DNA from: Sporobacter sp942492735
GTDB lineage: Bacteria; Bacillota; Clostridia; Oscillospirales; Oscillospiraceae
DNA length: 64,000 bases
Direction of reading: 5' to 3'
Assembly (NCBI GenBank): GCA_942492735.1
Contig: OW818648.1
Coordinates: 2,108,001-2,172,000, forward strand
Shown: in pieces, positions 1-8,328 of the stretch
How the letters are laid out: each line of letters starts with the position of its first letter
Numbering within the stretch: position 1 is the stretch's first letter
Notes under the pieces: generated by a model
Databases searched by the model: none
Told to the model about the DNA's origin: nothing
What the model saw: the letters and a program-made list of their open reading frames with translations, nothing else
Translations under genes and position numbers: made by a program

Positions 1-2139
1 CCCGTTGTCATACTGCCAGGGGTGCAGCGCGGCAATAGACCTGGCGACGCCCGTCGGGCCATTTCTGTCGCAGGCCTGCGACGGGGAAGCGCCGTCAGAT
101 GTCGGCTCTCCGGCCTTTCGGCCATTCGGCGTGGCACCGGTTGCCATCCCAAACAAGATGTGGAAGCCCGCCGTATAGGCACCCGCCCTGTAGCCGCCGC
201 GCGGGCCGCTAAACGTTTTAACCTTCGCGGTATACAGGTCGGATACGAAGCTCGCCAGCTCGTCAGCATAGGGGTCACCGTTGCCAAAGTGGGGAACCTC
301 GTTGATGGCGCGTTGACGCAGGTCTTCGCAGCCCTCCCAGTTCGCTTTGATCGCGTCAAGCAGCGCGCGGCCTGTGCAGAGCTTTTTGTCGAATACCAAA
401 TATTTGATCGCCGCAAGGCTGTCGATGCATGTTCCGAGCGCGACAATCACGTTGCCTGTCGAATTATACTTCGCGCCGCCTGTCATCAAATCGCGGCCGT
501 TTTCCATGCAGCCGTCCATCGTGGCGGAGGCCATCGGCAGAGGCACCTTCGGATTTCCAACGTACTCCGTCAGATTGTTGAATGTCAGAAACCAGTCCAT
601 AAAGTAATTCAGCTGCTTTTTAAAGGCCTCTTTGACATCGTCAAAGGACGTCATGTCGGACAGGAATCCCGAGTGCACGCCGCCCTGCTGATCCGACACA
701 ATGTTTTTGCCGTCGTTTATCGCCTGAAGGACGAGGTTGGCGCTGTTCATGAACGATTTTGAAAACGGACCCGAGACATTGGCGAACTCGCAGCCTGAAC
801 CGCTGAGCTCAACGCACCCGATAACACAGAAATTGCGCGCATCCTCCTTCGTCAATCCATTTTTATGCAGCATATCGATAACGAGGTCCGCATTGTCAAG
901 CGTCGGATTTCCGCCGACCAGCCGTGACGTCTCAATACCGGCTTCCCAGAGCGCTTTTGGCGAATCCTTGTGCAGGCAGAGCGACATCGTCGGGTCGTGG
1001 AGCTTCAGCCGGGCAATGGCTTGAAGCGTCATGTAGGTCACTTTGTTTGTGGCGTCGGACCCGTCCTTTTTGCGTCCGCTGATTGTCAGGCGCATGTTGC
1101 CCGTGTAAGCACCGGCAATGACGGCGGCCGTGCCCGGCATGCCCGACATGACACCGGCGACCTTCAGGCAGAAGCAGTCGACAAGCTCCTGCGCTTCTTC
1201 TTTTGTGATACTGCCACTCTTCAAATCGGCATCGAGGTATTCGCCGAGGTGCTGATCAAACCGGCCGATTGTCTGGCCGCCGAAGGTGCCCTCAAGGCAT
1301 AGAATCAGATGGTAGAGGAACACCGCCTGTATGGCGTCGCGGAAATTTCGCGCTGGCTTTTCCATAATCCAGCCCAGCGTATCAGACATGATGAGGAGCT
1401 CCTGCCGGCGTTTGCCGTCAGGCAGCGCGTCGGCCTGCTGTTTAGCCTCGGCCGCGAGCCGCTTTGAGAAAATGATCGCTGCGTCGCAGCAAATTTCCAC
1501 AGCCTTGTAGAAATAATATTTTTCCGCATCGTTTCCACAGATGTTGCCGCGCAGCGCGTCAAGTCTTTCCTGCGCATCTTTCCTGATGGCGCCGAGACCC
1601 TTCGTCAGCAGCTTTTCGTAATTGGCGTTGAAATGCCCGTGATGCGCAGCGAACATCAGCGGAGCATAGGGTATGACGTTGGCCGTTGCGATGGCATCGA
1701 GCTCCTCCGGCATGGTGAACTGCAGATACGACGAGTGATTCTTGTCCTCCCAGTAATCGGTGAAGGATAGCAGGTGCTCACGGTCTTCTTGTGATAAATT
1801 GAATCGTCCTTCAGCTAATGTACGGTTGTCGAAAGTGCCGTTCTCGAGTTCGCCCGGCAGCCAGCCCATACCGGAGTATTCGACAGCAAAGACGGCGCCT
1901 CTGTAATATTTGCCGCTGTTACCGGTAATCAGCTCCTCATCCTCAATCCGCACGGACATCTTACTGAGGATTTCATGCAGCGCCTTTGCGCGCCGTATGA
2001 TAGGGACCTCGTGCAGGCTCGCTTTATAATATTCCGTCACGATTCTCGTGCGTTCGGCGTCTCCTGTGGGCAGACTGTCTCTGTATCTTTCGCGCATTCT
2101 CCGAATTCTCGGCGCTATTGGGTCCAATGTAAACATCAT
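1..2139 (-). CDS. Glycyl radical enzyme (PFL-like dehydratase/lyase class), 3' end beyond window
   Basis: The minus frame is open from an ATG at 2139 to the window edge (713 codons), so the C-terminus is missing. An AAGGAG site lies about 7 bases before the ATG-ATG start. The translation has the PFL-family N-terminal domain and the active-site loop VIGCVELSGSG, with the thiyl cysteine at residue 442 and a glutamate two residues later. Known GREs with a Cys-x-Glu loop include glycerol dehydratase, choline TMA-lyase, hydroxyproline dehydratase and arylacetate decarboxylases; plain pyruvate formate-lyase has Cys-Cys instead. The glycyl-radical loop lies in the last 60-90 residues of the family and would be to the left of the window, as would any activating enzyme. 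It is the last visible gene of a catabolic operon. I am confident of the family; the substrate is unknown, and the residues after CVE (LSGSG) do not match a subfamily I can name. Confidence 0.93.
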   Translation of the reverse strand, partial: MMFTLDPIAPRIRRMRERYRDSLPTGDAERTRIVTEYYKASLHEVPIIRRAKALHEILSKMSVRIEDEELITGNSGKYYRGAVFAVEYSGMGWLPGELENGTFDNRTLAEGRFNLSQEDREHLLSFTDYWEDKNHSSYLQFTMPEELDAIATANVIPYAPLMFAAHHGHFNANYEKLLTKGLGAIRKDAQERLDALRGNICGNDAEKYYFYKAVEICCDAAIIFSKRLAAEAKQQADALPDGKRRQELLIMSDTLGWIMEKPARNFRDAIQAVFLYHLILCLEGTFGGQTIGRFDQHLGEYLDADLKSGSITKEEAQELVDCFCLKVAGVMSGMPGTAAVIAGAYTGNMRLTISGRKKDGSDATNKVTYMTLQAIARLKLHDPTMSLCLHKDSPKALWEAGIETSRLVGGNPTLDNADLVIDMLHKNGLTKEDARNFCVIGCVELSGSGCEFANVSGPFSKSFMNSANLVLQAINDGKNIVSDQQGGVHSGFLSDMTSFDDVKEAFKKQLNYFMDWFLTFNNLTEYVGNPKVPLPMASATMDGCMENGRDLMTGGAKYNSTGNVIVALGTCIDSLAAIKYLVFDKKLCTGRALLDAIKANWEGCEDLRQRAINEVPHFGNGDPYADELASFVSDLYTAKVKTFSGPRGGYRAGAYTAGFHILFGMATGATPNGRKAGEPTSDGASPSQACDRNGPTGVARSIAALHPWQYDNG

Positions 2140-2287
2140 GCAGAACTCCTTTCGTCCAGGATAAGTCATCCGGCTTACGCCCGAAGGAACCGGATATTTC
2201 CATTATATTCATTGTAATACTTTTTACAAAAAAAGTAATGTATTCAAAAGATGAACATCTGACTGCCGCGCTATACTCCCAGTGCTA

Positions 2288-2330
2288 AACACAGGGTGCA
2301 GACCTGTAATAAAGGCCTGAACCCTGTGTT
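2288..2330 (-). terminator. Strong hairpin after the aldo/keto reductase gene
   Basis: Arms AACACAGGGT (2288-2297) and ACCCTGTGTT (2321-2330) pair perfectly, and an inner CAGACCT/AGGCCTG stem with one wobble extends the helix. It sits between the reductase stop and the glycyl radical enzyme start. The T-tract on the minus side is only three bases, so it may act as partial terminator or mRNA stabiliser within the operon rather than as a full stop. Confidence 0.55.
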
Positions 2331-2342
2331 GTTTTAATCGTT

Positions 2343-3464
2343 TTAATCCTCGAAAACAAGAGCCATTTGACTCATGACATCGGAGATGCCGATATGCTGC
2401 GGGCAATGTTCTTCACACAGACGGCAGGCAAGGCACGTCGAGGGTGTCCGGCCGCCCGTCGTCGCATCCATAAACGGCATACCACTGCTGACCTTTTGTT
2501 TGAAAATAATATAATCATTATATATGTGCATTAAGAACGGAATGTTGAGCTTCTGTGGGCAGTTTTCGACGCAGTATTTGCAGCCTGTACAGGGAACACG
2601 GGGAACGCTGTTTAAGAGCTTGACCGCTTCATGGATAACGACCAGCTCAGGCTCGGTCAGCGGCTTGAGATTCTTGATTGTCTTGATATTATCCTCGAGC
2701 TGATCCATGGTGTTCATGCCGCTGAGCATGGTGATCAGACCATCAAGTGAAGCGGCAAAGCGGACGGCCCAGGAGGCTTCGGATACGTTGGGATTCGCTG
2801 TTTTCAGTATCGCTTCTACCTGAGAGCCGGAGCCGGCGAGAAGTCCGCCCTTGACAGGCTCCATGATCATAAAGGGCTTGTTGTGCCGCCGTGCCGTCTC
2901 ATACAGCCGGCGAGACTGCACCTTCGGATCGTCCCAGTCAAGATAGTTGATTTGGAGTTGGACAAATTCAGCGTCCGGGTGCCTGATTAGGATCGTATCA
3001 AGATTTTCAGGCGTATCATGATAGGAAAAGCCGTAATGCTTGATTTTCCCGTCAGCCTTGAGCTTCCTGAGAAATTCCCAACCCCCAAAGCCTTCGAGCT
3101 TTTCGCAAAGCCCCAGGCTGAGCCCGTGCAGCAGGTAAAAATCGAGGGTGTCGACGCCAAGACGATTGAGGGATGTGTTAAAAGTAGCCTGCATGTCTTG
3201 GGGTTTGTTAATCAGAAATAGAGGCATCTTTGTTGCGATCTTGTAGCTTTCACGGGGGTGGCGCAGCACGAGCGCCTCACGCAGTGCTTCCTCCGAGCCC
3301 GGGTATATATATGCCGTATCAAAATAGGTGAAACCGGCTTTGAGGTAAGCGTCGACCATTTCCTTCATCGGCTCACAGTCAAGACCGCCGCCTTCTTTTT
3401 CAGGCAGCCGCATAAAGCCAAAGCCGAGCTTGCCTATTGATTCGCCGAGATACTTTTCAGTCAT
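2343..3464 (-). CDS. Aldo/keto reductase with C-terminal two-cluster ferredoxin domain
   Basis: I place the start at 3464 (MTEKYLGESIG), 40 codons inside the longest frame, because a GAGGAG site precedes it; this gives 373 aa. The first ~280 residues form an AKR barrel with the usual Asp-Tyr (FDTAYIYPG), Lys (ATKMP) and His (LLHGL) positions. The C-terminal ~90 residues carry CTGCKYCVENCP and CLACRLCEEHCP, two 4Fe-4S motifs. This architecture is known as a ferredoxin-linked oxidoreductase family (COG1453 type). It would reduce or oxidise a carbonyl/alcohol using ferredoxin or NAD(P)H electrons. It lies 44 bases after the URO-D gene in the operon. The substrate is unknown. Confidence 0.9.
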   Translation of the reverse strand: MTEKYLGESIGKLGFGFMRLPEKEGGGLDCEPMKEMVDAYLKAGFTYFDTAYIYPGSEEALREALVLRHPRESYKIATKMPLFLINKPQDMQATFNTSLNRLGVDTLDFYLLHGLSLGLCEKLEGFGGWEFLRKLKADGKIKHYGFSYHDTPENLDTILIRHPDAEFVQLQINYLDWDDPKVQSRRLYETARRHNKPFMIMEPVKGGLLAGSGSQVEAILKTANPNVSEASWAVRFAASLDGLITMLSGMNTMDQLEDNIKTIKNLKPLTEPELVVIHEAVKLLNSVPRVPCTGCKYCVENCPQKLNIPFLMHIYNDYIIFKQKVSSGMPFMDATTGGRTPSTCLACRLCEEHCPQHIGISDVMSQMALVFED

Positions 3465-3508
3465 GTTATTGTTCTCCTCATGTAAGATACTGTTCAGATA
3501 TCTTGTAT

Positions 3509-4639
3509 CTACAGAAATAGCGAGCCGCGCTCCTTGTCGTAGAACTCCCTGCTGTAAGCATAAAACTCGCAGGCGGCGTCCCACATGAGATCCGGCGGCA
3601 TCTCGGTAAAGCTGCAGAAGAAGCCGCCGTTTTTACAGTAGAGATCAACCGTCTTGCGCACCCGCGCCCGCAGTTCATCCTTTGTGAGGGGCGCGCCAGG
3701 CTCAATGTCTTCAATGTTTGTGTTAAACCCAATCATATCGCCGTACAGCCGTTTCATCTCAGGGATATTCACAGCACGGCGCTGAATCTGCAGGAAATCA
3801 ATATTGAGCGCTGTCATATATGGCAGGAAACGCGTGATATTTCCGCAGCAGTGATGCTGGAAAGCGACGCCCTTGCTGCGGATATGATCAATGATTCGCT
3901 TTGTCGGCTCAAAGACGATATCCTCCAGCATACGTGCGCTGAAGAAGGTGTCCTTTTCCGTGCCCCAGTCGTCGTGATACGATATCATATGAATAGGGAG
4001 GACGTCTAATAACAGGTCGAACATTTCAATCGTATGGTCGGCGAATTTGGAGAGGAACGCCTTTACTGCATCGGGCTCCTCTGCAAACGCCAGCATGCCC
4101 TCCGTGTAACCGCCCAAGAGCGCGATGAGCCCCTCTGTCACACCCTGACCGAAATTCATATTCAGTACCTTGCCGGGGATATATGTATCTCGCAGGAACG
4201 CTTCCGCCTTTTCCTGCCAGTTATATTCATCAAAAACCGGAAACTGCACCTCCGGCTCCCATTTTGTGATATCGCTGAGCCGATGTGTGCCGGGTGTCAC
4301 CATTGCTCCGCCGACCTTCTCGACATACGTCCATGACACGCCGAACCAGTCGATGATCGTCTGCTTGTCGCCAAGCACGAAAGGTCTTCGGGGCTTTTCG
4401 GTTTTTTTGTCTGCCAGTTTTTCGGAAAAGAGCATCCGGTGGCTGCACATCTGGAAATCGGACAGCGCGCTCGGAACCCAGACCGGTGTTTGGCGCGCCG
4501 CTGCGCGCTTGAAGTTTTCTACCGGTGTGATCGGGTAATCAAATACCGGCACCTCGGCTATTTTGTCGCTCATGGGCAGCATGCAGTTTTCCGTGGTCAC
4601 GCCCAGCGCCCTAAATGGTATTCGTGGATACTTCATCAT
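3509..4639 (-). CDS. URO-D superfamily protein (MtaA/CmuA-like methyltransferase fold)
   Basis: This 376-aa protein starts ATG-ATG after GGGAGG. It has the uroporphyrinogen-decarboxylase barrel signature without the arginine-rich N-terminus of true HemE. A HHCCGN segment near residue 260 resembles the His-x-Cys zinc site of corrinoid:coenzyme M methyltransferases, and the YTEGMLAFAEEPD stretch is typical of the catabolic URO-D-like group. Established members move methyl groups between corrinoid proteins and thiols. No corrinoid-binding protein or reductive activase is visible in this window, so a methyl-transfer role is inference. A second, divergent URO-D-like protein is encoded at 7210-8208 in the same operon. 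Confidence 0.85.
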   Translation of the reverse strand: MMKYPRIPFRALGVTTENCMLPMSDKIAEVPVFDYPITPVENFKRAAARQTPVWVPSALSDFQMCSHRMLFSEKLADKKTEKPRRPFVLGDKQTIIDWFGVSWTYVEKVGGAMVTPGTHRLSDITKWEPEVQFPVFDEYNWQEKAEAFLRDTYIPGKVLNMNFGQGVTEGLIALLGGYTEGMLAFAEEPDAVKAFLSKFADHTIEMFDLLLDVLPIHMISYHDDWGTEKDTFFSARMLEDIVFEPTKRIIDHIRSKGVAFQHHCCGNITRFLPYMTALNIDFLQIQRRAVNIPEMKRLYGDMIGFNTNIEDIEPGAPLTKDELRARVRKTVDLYCKNGGFFCSFTEMPPDLMWDAACEFYAYSREFYDKERGSLFL

Positions 4640-4799
4640 AACCTCCCACTTGGCAAAGGATCTCCAGGTAATTTTGATTTTTGCACTGGCATTAATGAAC
4701 CTGGAGATTCTTCTCAGGAATAGAATGACAGACCGTCGTTATTTCGTAGAAATGACAGATATAGATCGTATAGCCGATTGTTTTGAGACAATCCCTTTT

Positions 4800-5141
4800 T
4801 TACCTGTTTCCGGAGGGTGGGGTGGTGTTCGGCGGCGGCGGATTTTTCATGCCGACGCGGAACTCCTCACCTGTGGCTTTCCGTTTCCAAATGGTCGACA
4901 GGCGCTGCTTGGCGGGTGTAACGAGCGTCAGCGCGCCGTGCGGGCATTCCTCGACGCAGCCGCCGCAGAACCAGCACTCCTCAGCGAACACGACGATCGG
5001 CTCCCGGCCTTCCATCGGGTTCGGGATCATCACGTCGCACGGACAGACGTTGACGCAGCTGTTGCAGCCGACGCACTTGTCGGCATCAAAGGATAGAACC
5101 CGGCAGGGGCCGGACTGGCTTGGCATTGTATATGCATTCAT
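4800..5141 (-). CDS. AprB-like diferredoxin, partner of the adjacent flavoprotein
   Basis: This 113-aa protein starts after AAAGGAGG, 13 bases downstream of the flavoprotein stop. It has two 4Fe-4S motifs, CVGCNSCVNVCPCD and CWFCGGCVEECP, as in the small subunit of adenylylsulfate reductase. The C-terminal tail is proline/asparagine-rich and not conserved with the paralogue at 21095-21400. It most likely passes electrons to or from the FAD of the 675-aa partner. No sulfate-reduction genes (sat, dsr, qmo) are present, so assignment as true AprB is unlikely. Confidence 0.9.
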   Translation of the reverse strand: MNAYTMPSQSGPCRVLSFDADKCVGCNSCVNVCPCDVMIPNPMEGREPIVVFAEECWFCGGCVEECPHGALTLVTPAKQRLSTIWKRKATGEEFRVGMKNPPPPNTTPPSGNR

Positions 5142-5154
5142 GGTTTAGCCTCCT

Positions 5155-7182
5155 TTACAAACGCTGAGCAGCGTCGAGCAGCGCATCGCTGTCGAGCGCA
5201 GCATACCGCTGATAGTTTTCTTCCAGATCCGACGCGTACGGTTCCTGAAGATAGTAGTCAACAGGCACTTTACGCGCATTGATCTTGCCGTCCATCTGGC
5301 TGACCGCAAGCAGTGCGTGCCACTCCTCCGTGTCCTCCGGATAGTCGTTACGGAAAAAGTTCAGGATCTTGCAGCTCGCCTTTCGTTCCTTTGCGGCTTC
5401 CATGTGAGCAATGCCGAGCTCGCCGAGCGATAGGCTCTCGATAACCCGCGCCAACTCGTGCGGGTTGGAGGCGTACATGCGCTGTCCCTCTATGTCCAGC
5501 AGGTCTTTCATCCTACGGATGCCCATATCAAGCGTGACCTCCGTCTTGTATTCACCGCAGTAGTCCTGCATCAGCCGCGCAATCGCGTAGTTCAGCTCTT
5601 TCCAGCCGATATCACCGCTGTGTTTGACCGGCGCGAGGCACCGCTCTTTCTCCCGCGCGATCTGTTCGCTGTCCGGCTCAACGGCCTCGTGCTCTCGCGC
5701 GAACACCGCAGCCTGCCTGCCGGTATAGCGCCCCGACGTGTGCGATTCACCGTGGCAGCCCTGACTCGGAAGTGGCCCGCAGCCTGCCGCGAAAAGTCCG
5801 GGCAGCGAGGTCATAAGGCGCCAGTCCGTATGGAAGCCGCCGCCGCCGCCGCGCCATTTTGGCGGAGTCTGGCCAGGTCCGCACCAGGAGGTGTCCAGTG
5901 GGAAACCGCTGTAATCCGCCACGGGATACTGGAGAATATCTTTGTCGGGATCAAAGCCCCAAGCTGTGAGGTTCTGGTAAATCGGTACGCGGCATTTGCC
6001 TTCGTGCGCGAGCATCATGCCGAAAATCAACCGGCGGGATTTCGCGCTGAGGAGTGTCCAATCGGAGTAGAAGGGCATTTGGAACGCGCCGCTCTTTACT
6101 TTCTTCCACAGATCGGGGTCGGTCCCCGTGATCTTGTACTTTTTCATTTGCCCATGATCCAGAGCGATGCCGTGCCCAATGACAAAGGAACCCTTTTCCG
6201 ACGGCTCAAAGATTTCATGCTCTTCGTTGAGCAGCTTCCCAAAAGCGTTGGCGTAATGAACCTCGCTGCCGTTCATGTCGACAACGGGTGTGCCCTGATA
6301 TGTATTGTTGTTGTTGCCAGTGCTATATGGCGCATAGCCCATGCCGGACAGAAGGTTAGGCCCGCTCTGCTCCATCATGATAAGCTCTGCGCCGGCGCGC
6401 CAGCCGATGGTGTTACCCATCGCCGTCTGATTCAAGTTGCCCATTGACTGGCTCTCCGTGAGCTCGGGAGCAAAGCTCCAGAGGCGCGACGTCCGGCCAG
6501 AGCTGATGATGACGGCCTTCGCCTTGAATATGTAAAACGCGCCTGTGCGGTCACTCACGCCCGTTGCGCCGATGACGCGCGCGCCCTGCTTGCCGCCTTC
6601 GGTTAAAAGCGACGTCACGCAGACACGGTCATAGACCTTCGCGCCGAGGCGGCGCATCGCCGCATCCACACATGGTTTGATGTTGTAACCGTAAATGCGC
6701 AGGCAGTGCTTGTTCTCCAGGTCATAAGCGAACATGAGCTTTGTTTCCTCGTCGCGGAACATGCTGCCCTTGAACTCGTCTTCCTCGTCGCGAATCTGGA
6801 CGCCCATTTTCTCGACCTCCAGAAGTGTATCGTACCCCTCTTTGCCGATGATGTAGCGGGCAAGGCCGTTGGTGTAGCCGTCCGTCGTCTCCATCGCCGC
6901 CTCGGAGTACATTTTCGGTGTCACTTTTGAGCATGGGTTTGTAACAGCGCCGTGCCAGTGATCCACTCCGGCTCCGCCATCACCGCTCCTCTTTGTGAAA
7001 CCGCGATCCGCGACCACAACGGAAGCCCCGCGCTGCAAAGCCGCGGTCGCAGCCCTGCAGCCAGCCACGCCGCCGCCTATCACGAGGACGTCGGATGTCA
7101 CGATGTTTTCTTTTCCATATTTTAATTTATAAGGCCAGTCCGGGACTTTTCCCGTTTCGGCCACATATTCATGCCAATTCAT
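5155..7182 (-). CDS. AprA/fumarate-reductase-like flavoprotein
   Basis: This 675-aa protein starts at 7182 behind TTGGAGGAAAC. The N-terminus has the FAD-binding Rossmann motif VLVIGGGVAGCRAA followed by the flavin-contacting RSGDGGAGVDHW. The fold matches the succinate dehydrogenase/fumarate reductase/AprA flavoprotein family, and the downstream ferredoxin makes an AprAB-like two-subunit layout. It probably oxidises or reduces the organic substrate of this operon, with electrons routed through the diferredoxin. A clear paralogue with the same gene order lies at 21393-23399. Whether FAD is covalently bound cannot be judged. The family is well supported; the substrate is unknown. Confidence 0.9.
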   Translation of the reverse strand: MNWHEYVAETGKVPDWPYKLKYGKENIVTSDVLVIGGGVAGCRAATAALQRGASVVVADRGFTKRSGDGGAGVDHWHGAVTNPCSKVTPKMYSEAAMETTDGYTNGLARYIIGKEGYDTLLEVEKMGVQIRDEEDEFKGSMFRDEETKLMFAYDLENKHCLRIYGYNIKPCVDAAMRRLGAKVYDRVCVTSLLTEGGKQGARVIGATGVSDRTGAFYIFKAKAVIISSGRTSRLWSFAPELTESQSMGNLNQTAMGNTIGWRAGAELIMMEQSGPNLLSGMGYAPYSTGNNNNTYQGTPVVDMNGSEVHYANAFGKLLNEEHEIFEPSEKGSFVIGHGIALDHGQMKKYKITGTDPDLWKKVKSGAFQMPFYSDWTLLSAKSRRLIFGMMLAHEGKCRVPIYQNLTAWGFDPDKDILQYPVADYSGFPLDTSWCGPGQTPPKWRGGGGGFHTDWRLMTSLPGLFAAGCGPLPSQGCHGESHTSGRYTGRQAAVFAREHEAVEPDSEQIAREKERCLAPVKHSGDIGWKELNYAIARLMQDYCGEYKTEVTLDMGIRRMKDLLDIEGQRMYASNPHELARVIESLSLGELGIAHMEAAKERKASCKILNFFRNDYPEDTEEWHALLAVSQMDGKINARKVPVDYYLQEPYASDLEENYQRYAALDSDALLDAAQRL

Positions 7183-7209
7183 AACGTTTCCTCCAATTTG
7201 AAATATACA

Positions 7210-8208
7210 TTAATGTGTTTTGTAATAGTCACGCACATAGCCGTAGAAAAAGTCCTTCACCAGCGCATTCTTTCTGATTATCCGCGCATCCTCCTTGTCG
7301 CCGGTGGCCATTGCCATAAAGGTAAATCCGCCGCCGGGAGCAAATGTATCGACATAGGTTTGCAGTGCCTCCAGCAGTTCCTCGTCCGGCGTCGACGGCA
7401 TACTGATGCAGCCCTGATTGTCCCAGGCTCCGGCAATGGCAAGCTTACCCTGATACTTCTTTTTAATAGCGACAAGATCGTTCATCACCTGCGCGGGATT
7501 CCAGCAGCGAACGCCCATTTCAACATAGTCGCCCATGAAGCTCTCACACCTGCCGCAATCGTGCCGCTCAAGAAAAACACCCGCGTCTTTGGCGAGGTCG
7601 GCATGCTTCCTGTGAAAGGGCTTGATCAGCGTCTTATAAAGCTCGTGCGAAAAGAAGGGCGCGGCCGCCGCAGCGCAGTCATCCGCGAGCATGTAGATGT
7701 CCGGCTTTGCGTAATAAAGCTGTGCTTTCATGAGTTCGATGTAGTATTCTGAGATGTAGTCCAGCAGAGCATAAACCTCCTCCGGCTCCTCGACCATCGC
7801 CATAAGCCCCTCGGTGAAGCCCATAAAGCTGATAAGCGTCTGGAAGTAGTCGCCGCCGCCAAAGCCGATGACCTTGGTTTGGCGATTCTTATCCTCCATT
7901 GCTTTTTTAAAGCGCCGCTCCCAGTCGATGCCCTGAAGGCTCGGATTCTTAATGACATCGCGCCATTTGGTAATGTCGTGCAAAATGAAGTTGTTAGGCT
8001 CGGGAATTGCACCGTAGTTGTTCTCGGCGCTGCCGACGAACTTGACGCCCCATGGGGAATAAACAGGGCCATTCGGCGCGCAGATCGGGGTGCTGAATTC
8101 CAGCGCCGGACCGCCGATCATTTCAACTGCAGGTTCGAAATAGGAGGGGACATATTCCGGAATCTCTCCACGAAGCATCATGAGATAGTTTTCTTTATTC
8201 GTGATCAA
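7210..8208 (-). CDS. URO-D superfamily protein with HxCGxC zinc-type motif
   Basis: The frame is open further upstream to 8289, but that part lies inside a hairpin region without a ribosome site. A TTG at 8208 sits nine bases after AAGGAG, giving 332 aa beginning with ITNKENYLMMLRGE. The barrel carries HDCGRCESF, matching the His-x-Cys-Gly-x-Cys zinc site of MtaA/MtbA-type methyltransferases better than its neighbour at 3509. WNPAQVMNDL and AGAWDNQGC are also typical of the catabolic URO-D-like group. It lies 27 bases before the flavoprotein gene in the operon. Role inferred: methyl transfer or decarboxylation in the substrate pathway. Confidence 0.85.
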   Translation of the reverse strand: MITNKENYLMMLRGEIPEYVPSYFEPAVEMIGGPALEFSTPICAPNGPVYSPWGVKFVGSAENNYGAIPEPNNFILHDITKWRDVIKNPSLQGIDWERRFKKAMEDKNRQTKVIGFGGGDYFQTLISFMGFTEGLMAMVEEPEEVYALLDYISEYYIELMKAQLYYAKPDIYMLADDCAAAAAPFFSHELYKTLIKPFHRKHADLAKDAGVFLERHDCGRCESFMGDYVEMGVRCWNPAQVMNDLVAIKKKYQGKLAIAGAWDNQGCISMPSTPDEELLEALQTYVDTFAPGGGFTFMAMATGDKEDARIIRKNALVKDFFYGYVRDYYKTH

Positions 8209-8228
8209 TAACACATTCTCCTTATACG

Positions 8229-8259
8229 AAGAGGGTCTCTCCGGCGGAGAGACCCTCTT
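8229..8259 (-). terminator. Perfect 14-bp stem hairpin inside the catabolic operon
   Basis: GAGGGTCTCTCC and GGAGAGACCCTC pair perfectly around a 3-base loop, and flanking AA/TT adds two pairs. It lies between the binding-protein gene and the URO-D gene. There is no long T-run on the minus side, so partial termination or protection of the upstream transporter mRNA after cleavage is more likely than full termination. Confidence 0.55.
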
Positions 8260-8328
8260 TCCGTCACGTACTCCGATACGCCGCTGCAAGCGAACAGTGG
8301 GGCAGCTCAGTATAACCAGCTAGATATG

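Noticed and set aside
22..762. Long plus-strand frame at the left edge
   Set aside because: It is antisense to the glycyl radical enzyme, whose minus frame is open to the window edge and has family motifs; the plus frame has no recognisable domain.
4661..4707. TCTCCAGGT/ACCTGGAGA inverted repeat between ferredoxin and URO-D genes
   Set aside because: The arms are 29 bases apart and lie inside the operon; no promoter was seen beside it.
4776..4793. GATTGT/ACAATC hairpin after the first ferredoxin gene
   Set aside because: It has a T-run only in the plus direction, where there is no gene, and the stem is just six pairs; I do not call it a terminator for the minus operon.
4800..7182. Assignment as dissimilatory adenylylsulfate reductase aprBA
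   Set aside because: Only the fold and cluster pattern agree; sat, dsr and qmo genes are absent and the context is an importer/GRE operon.
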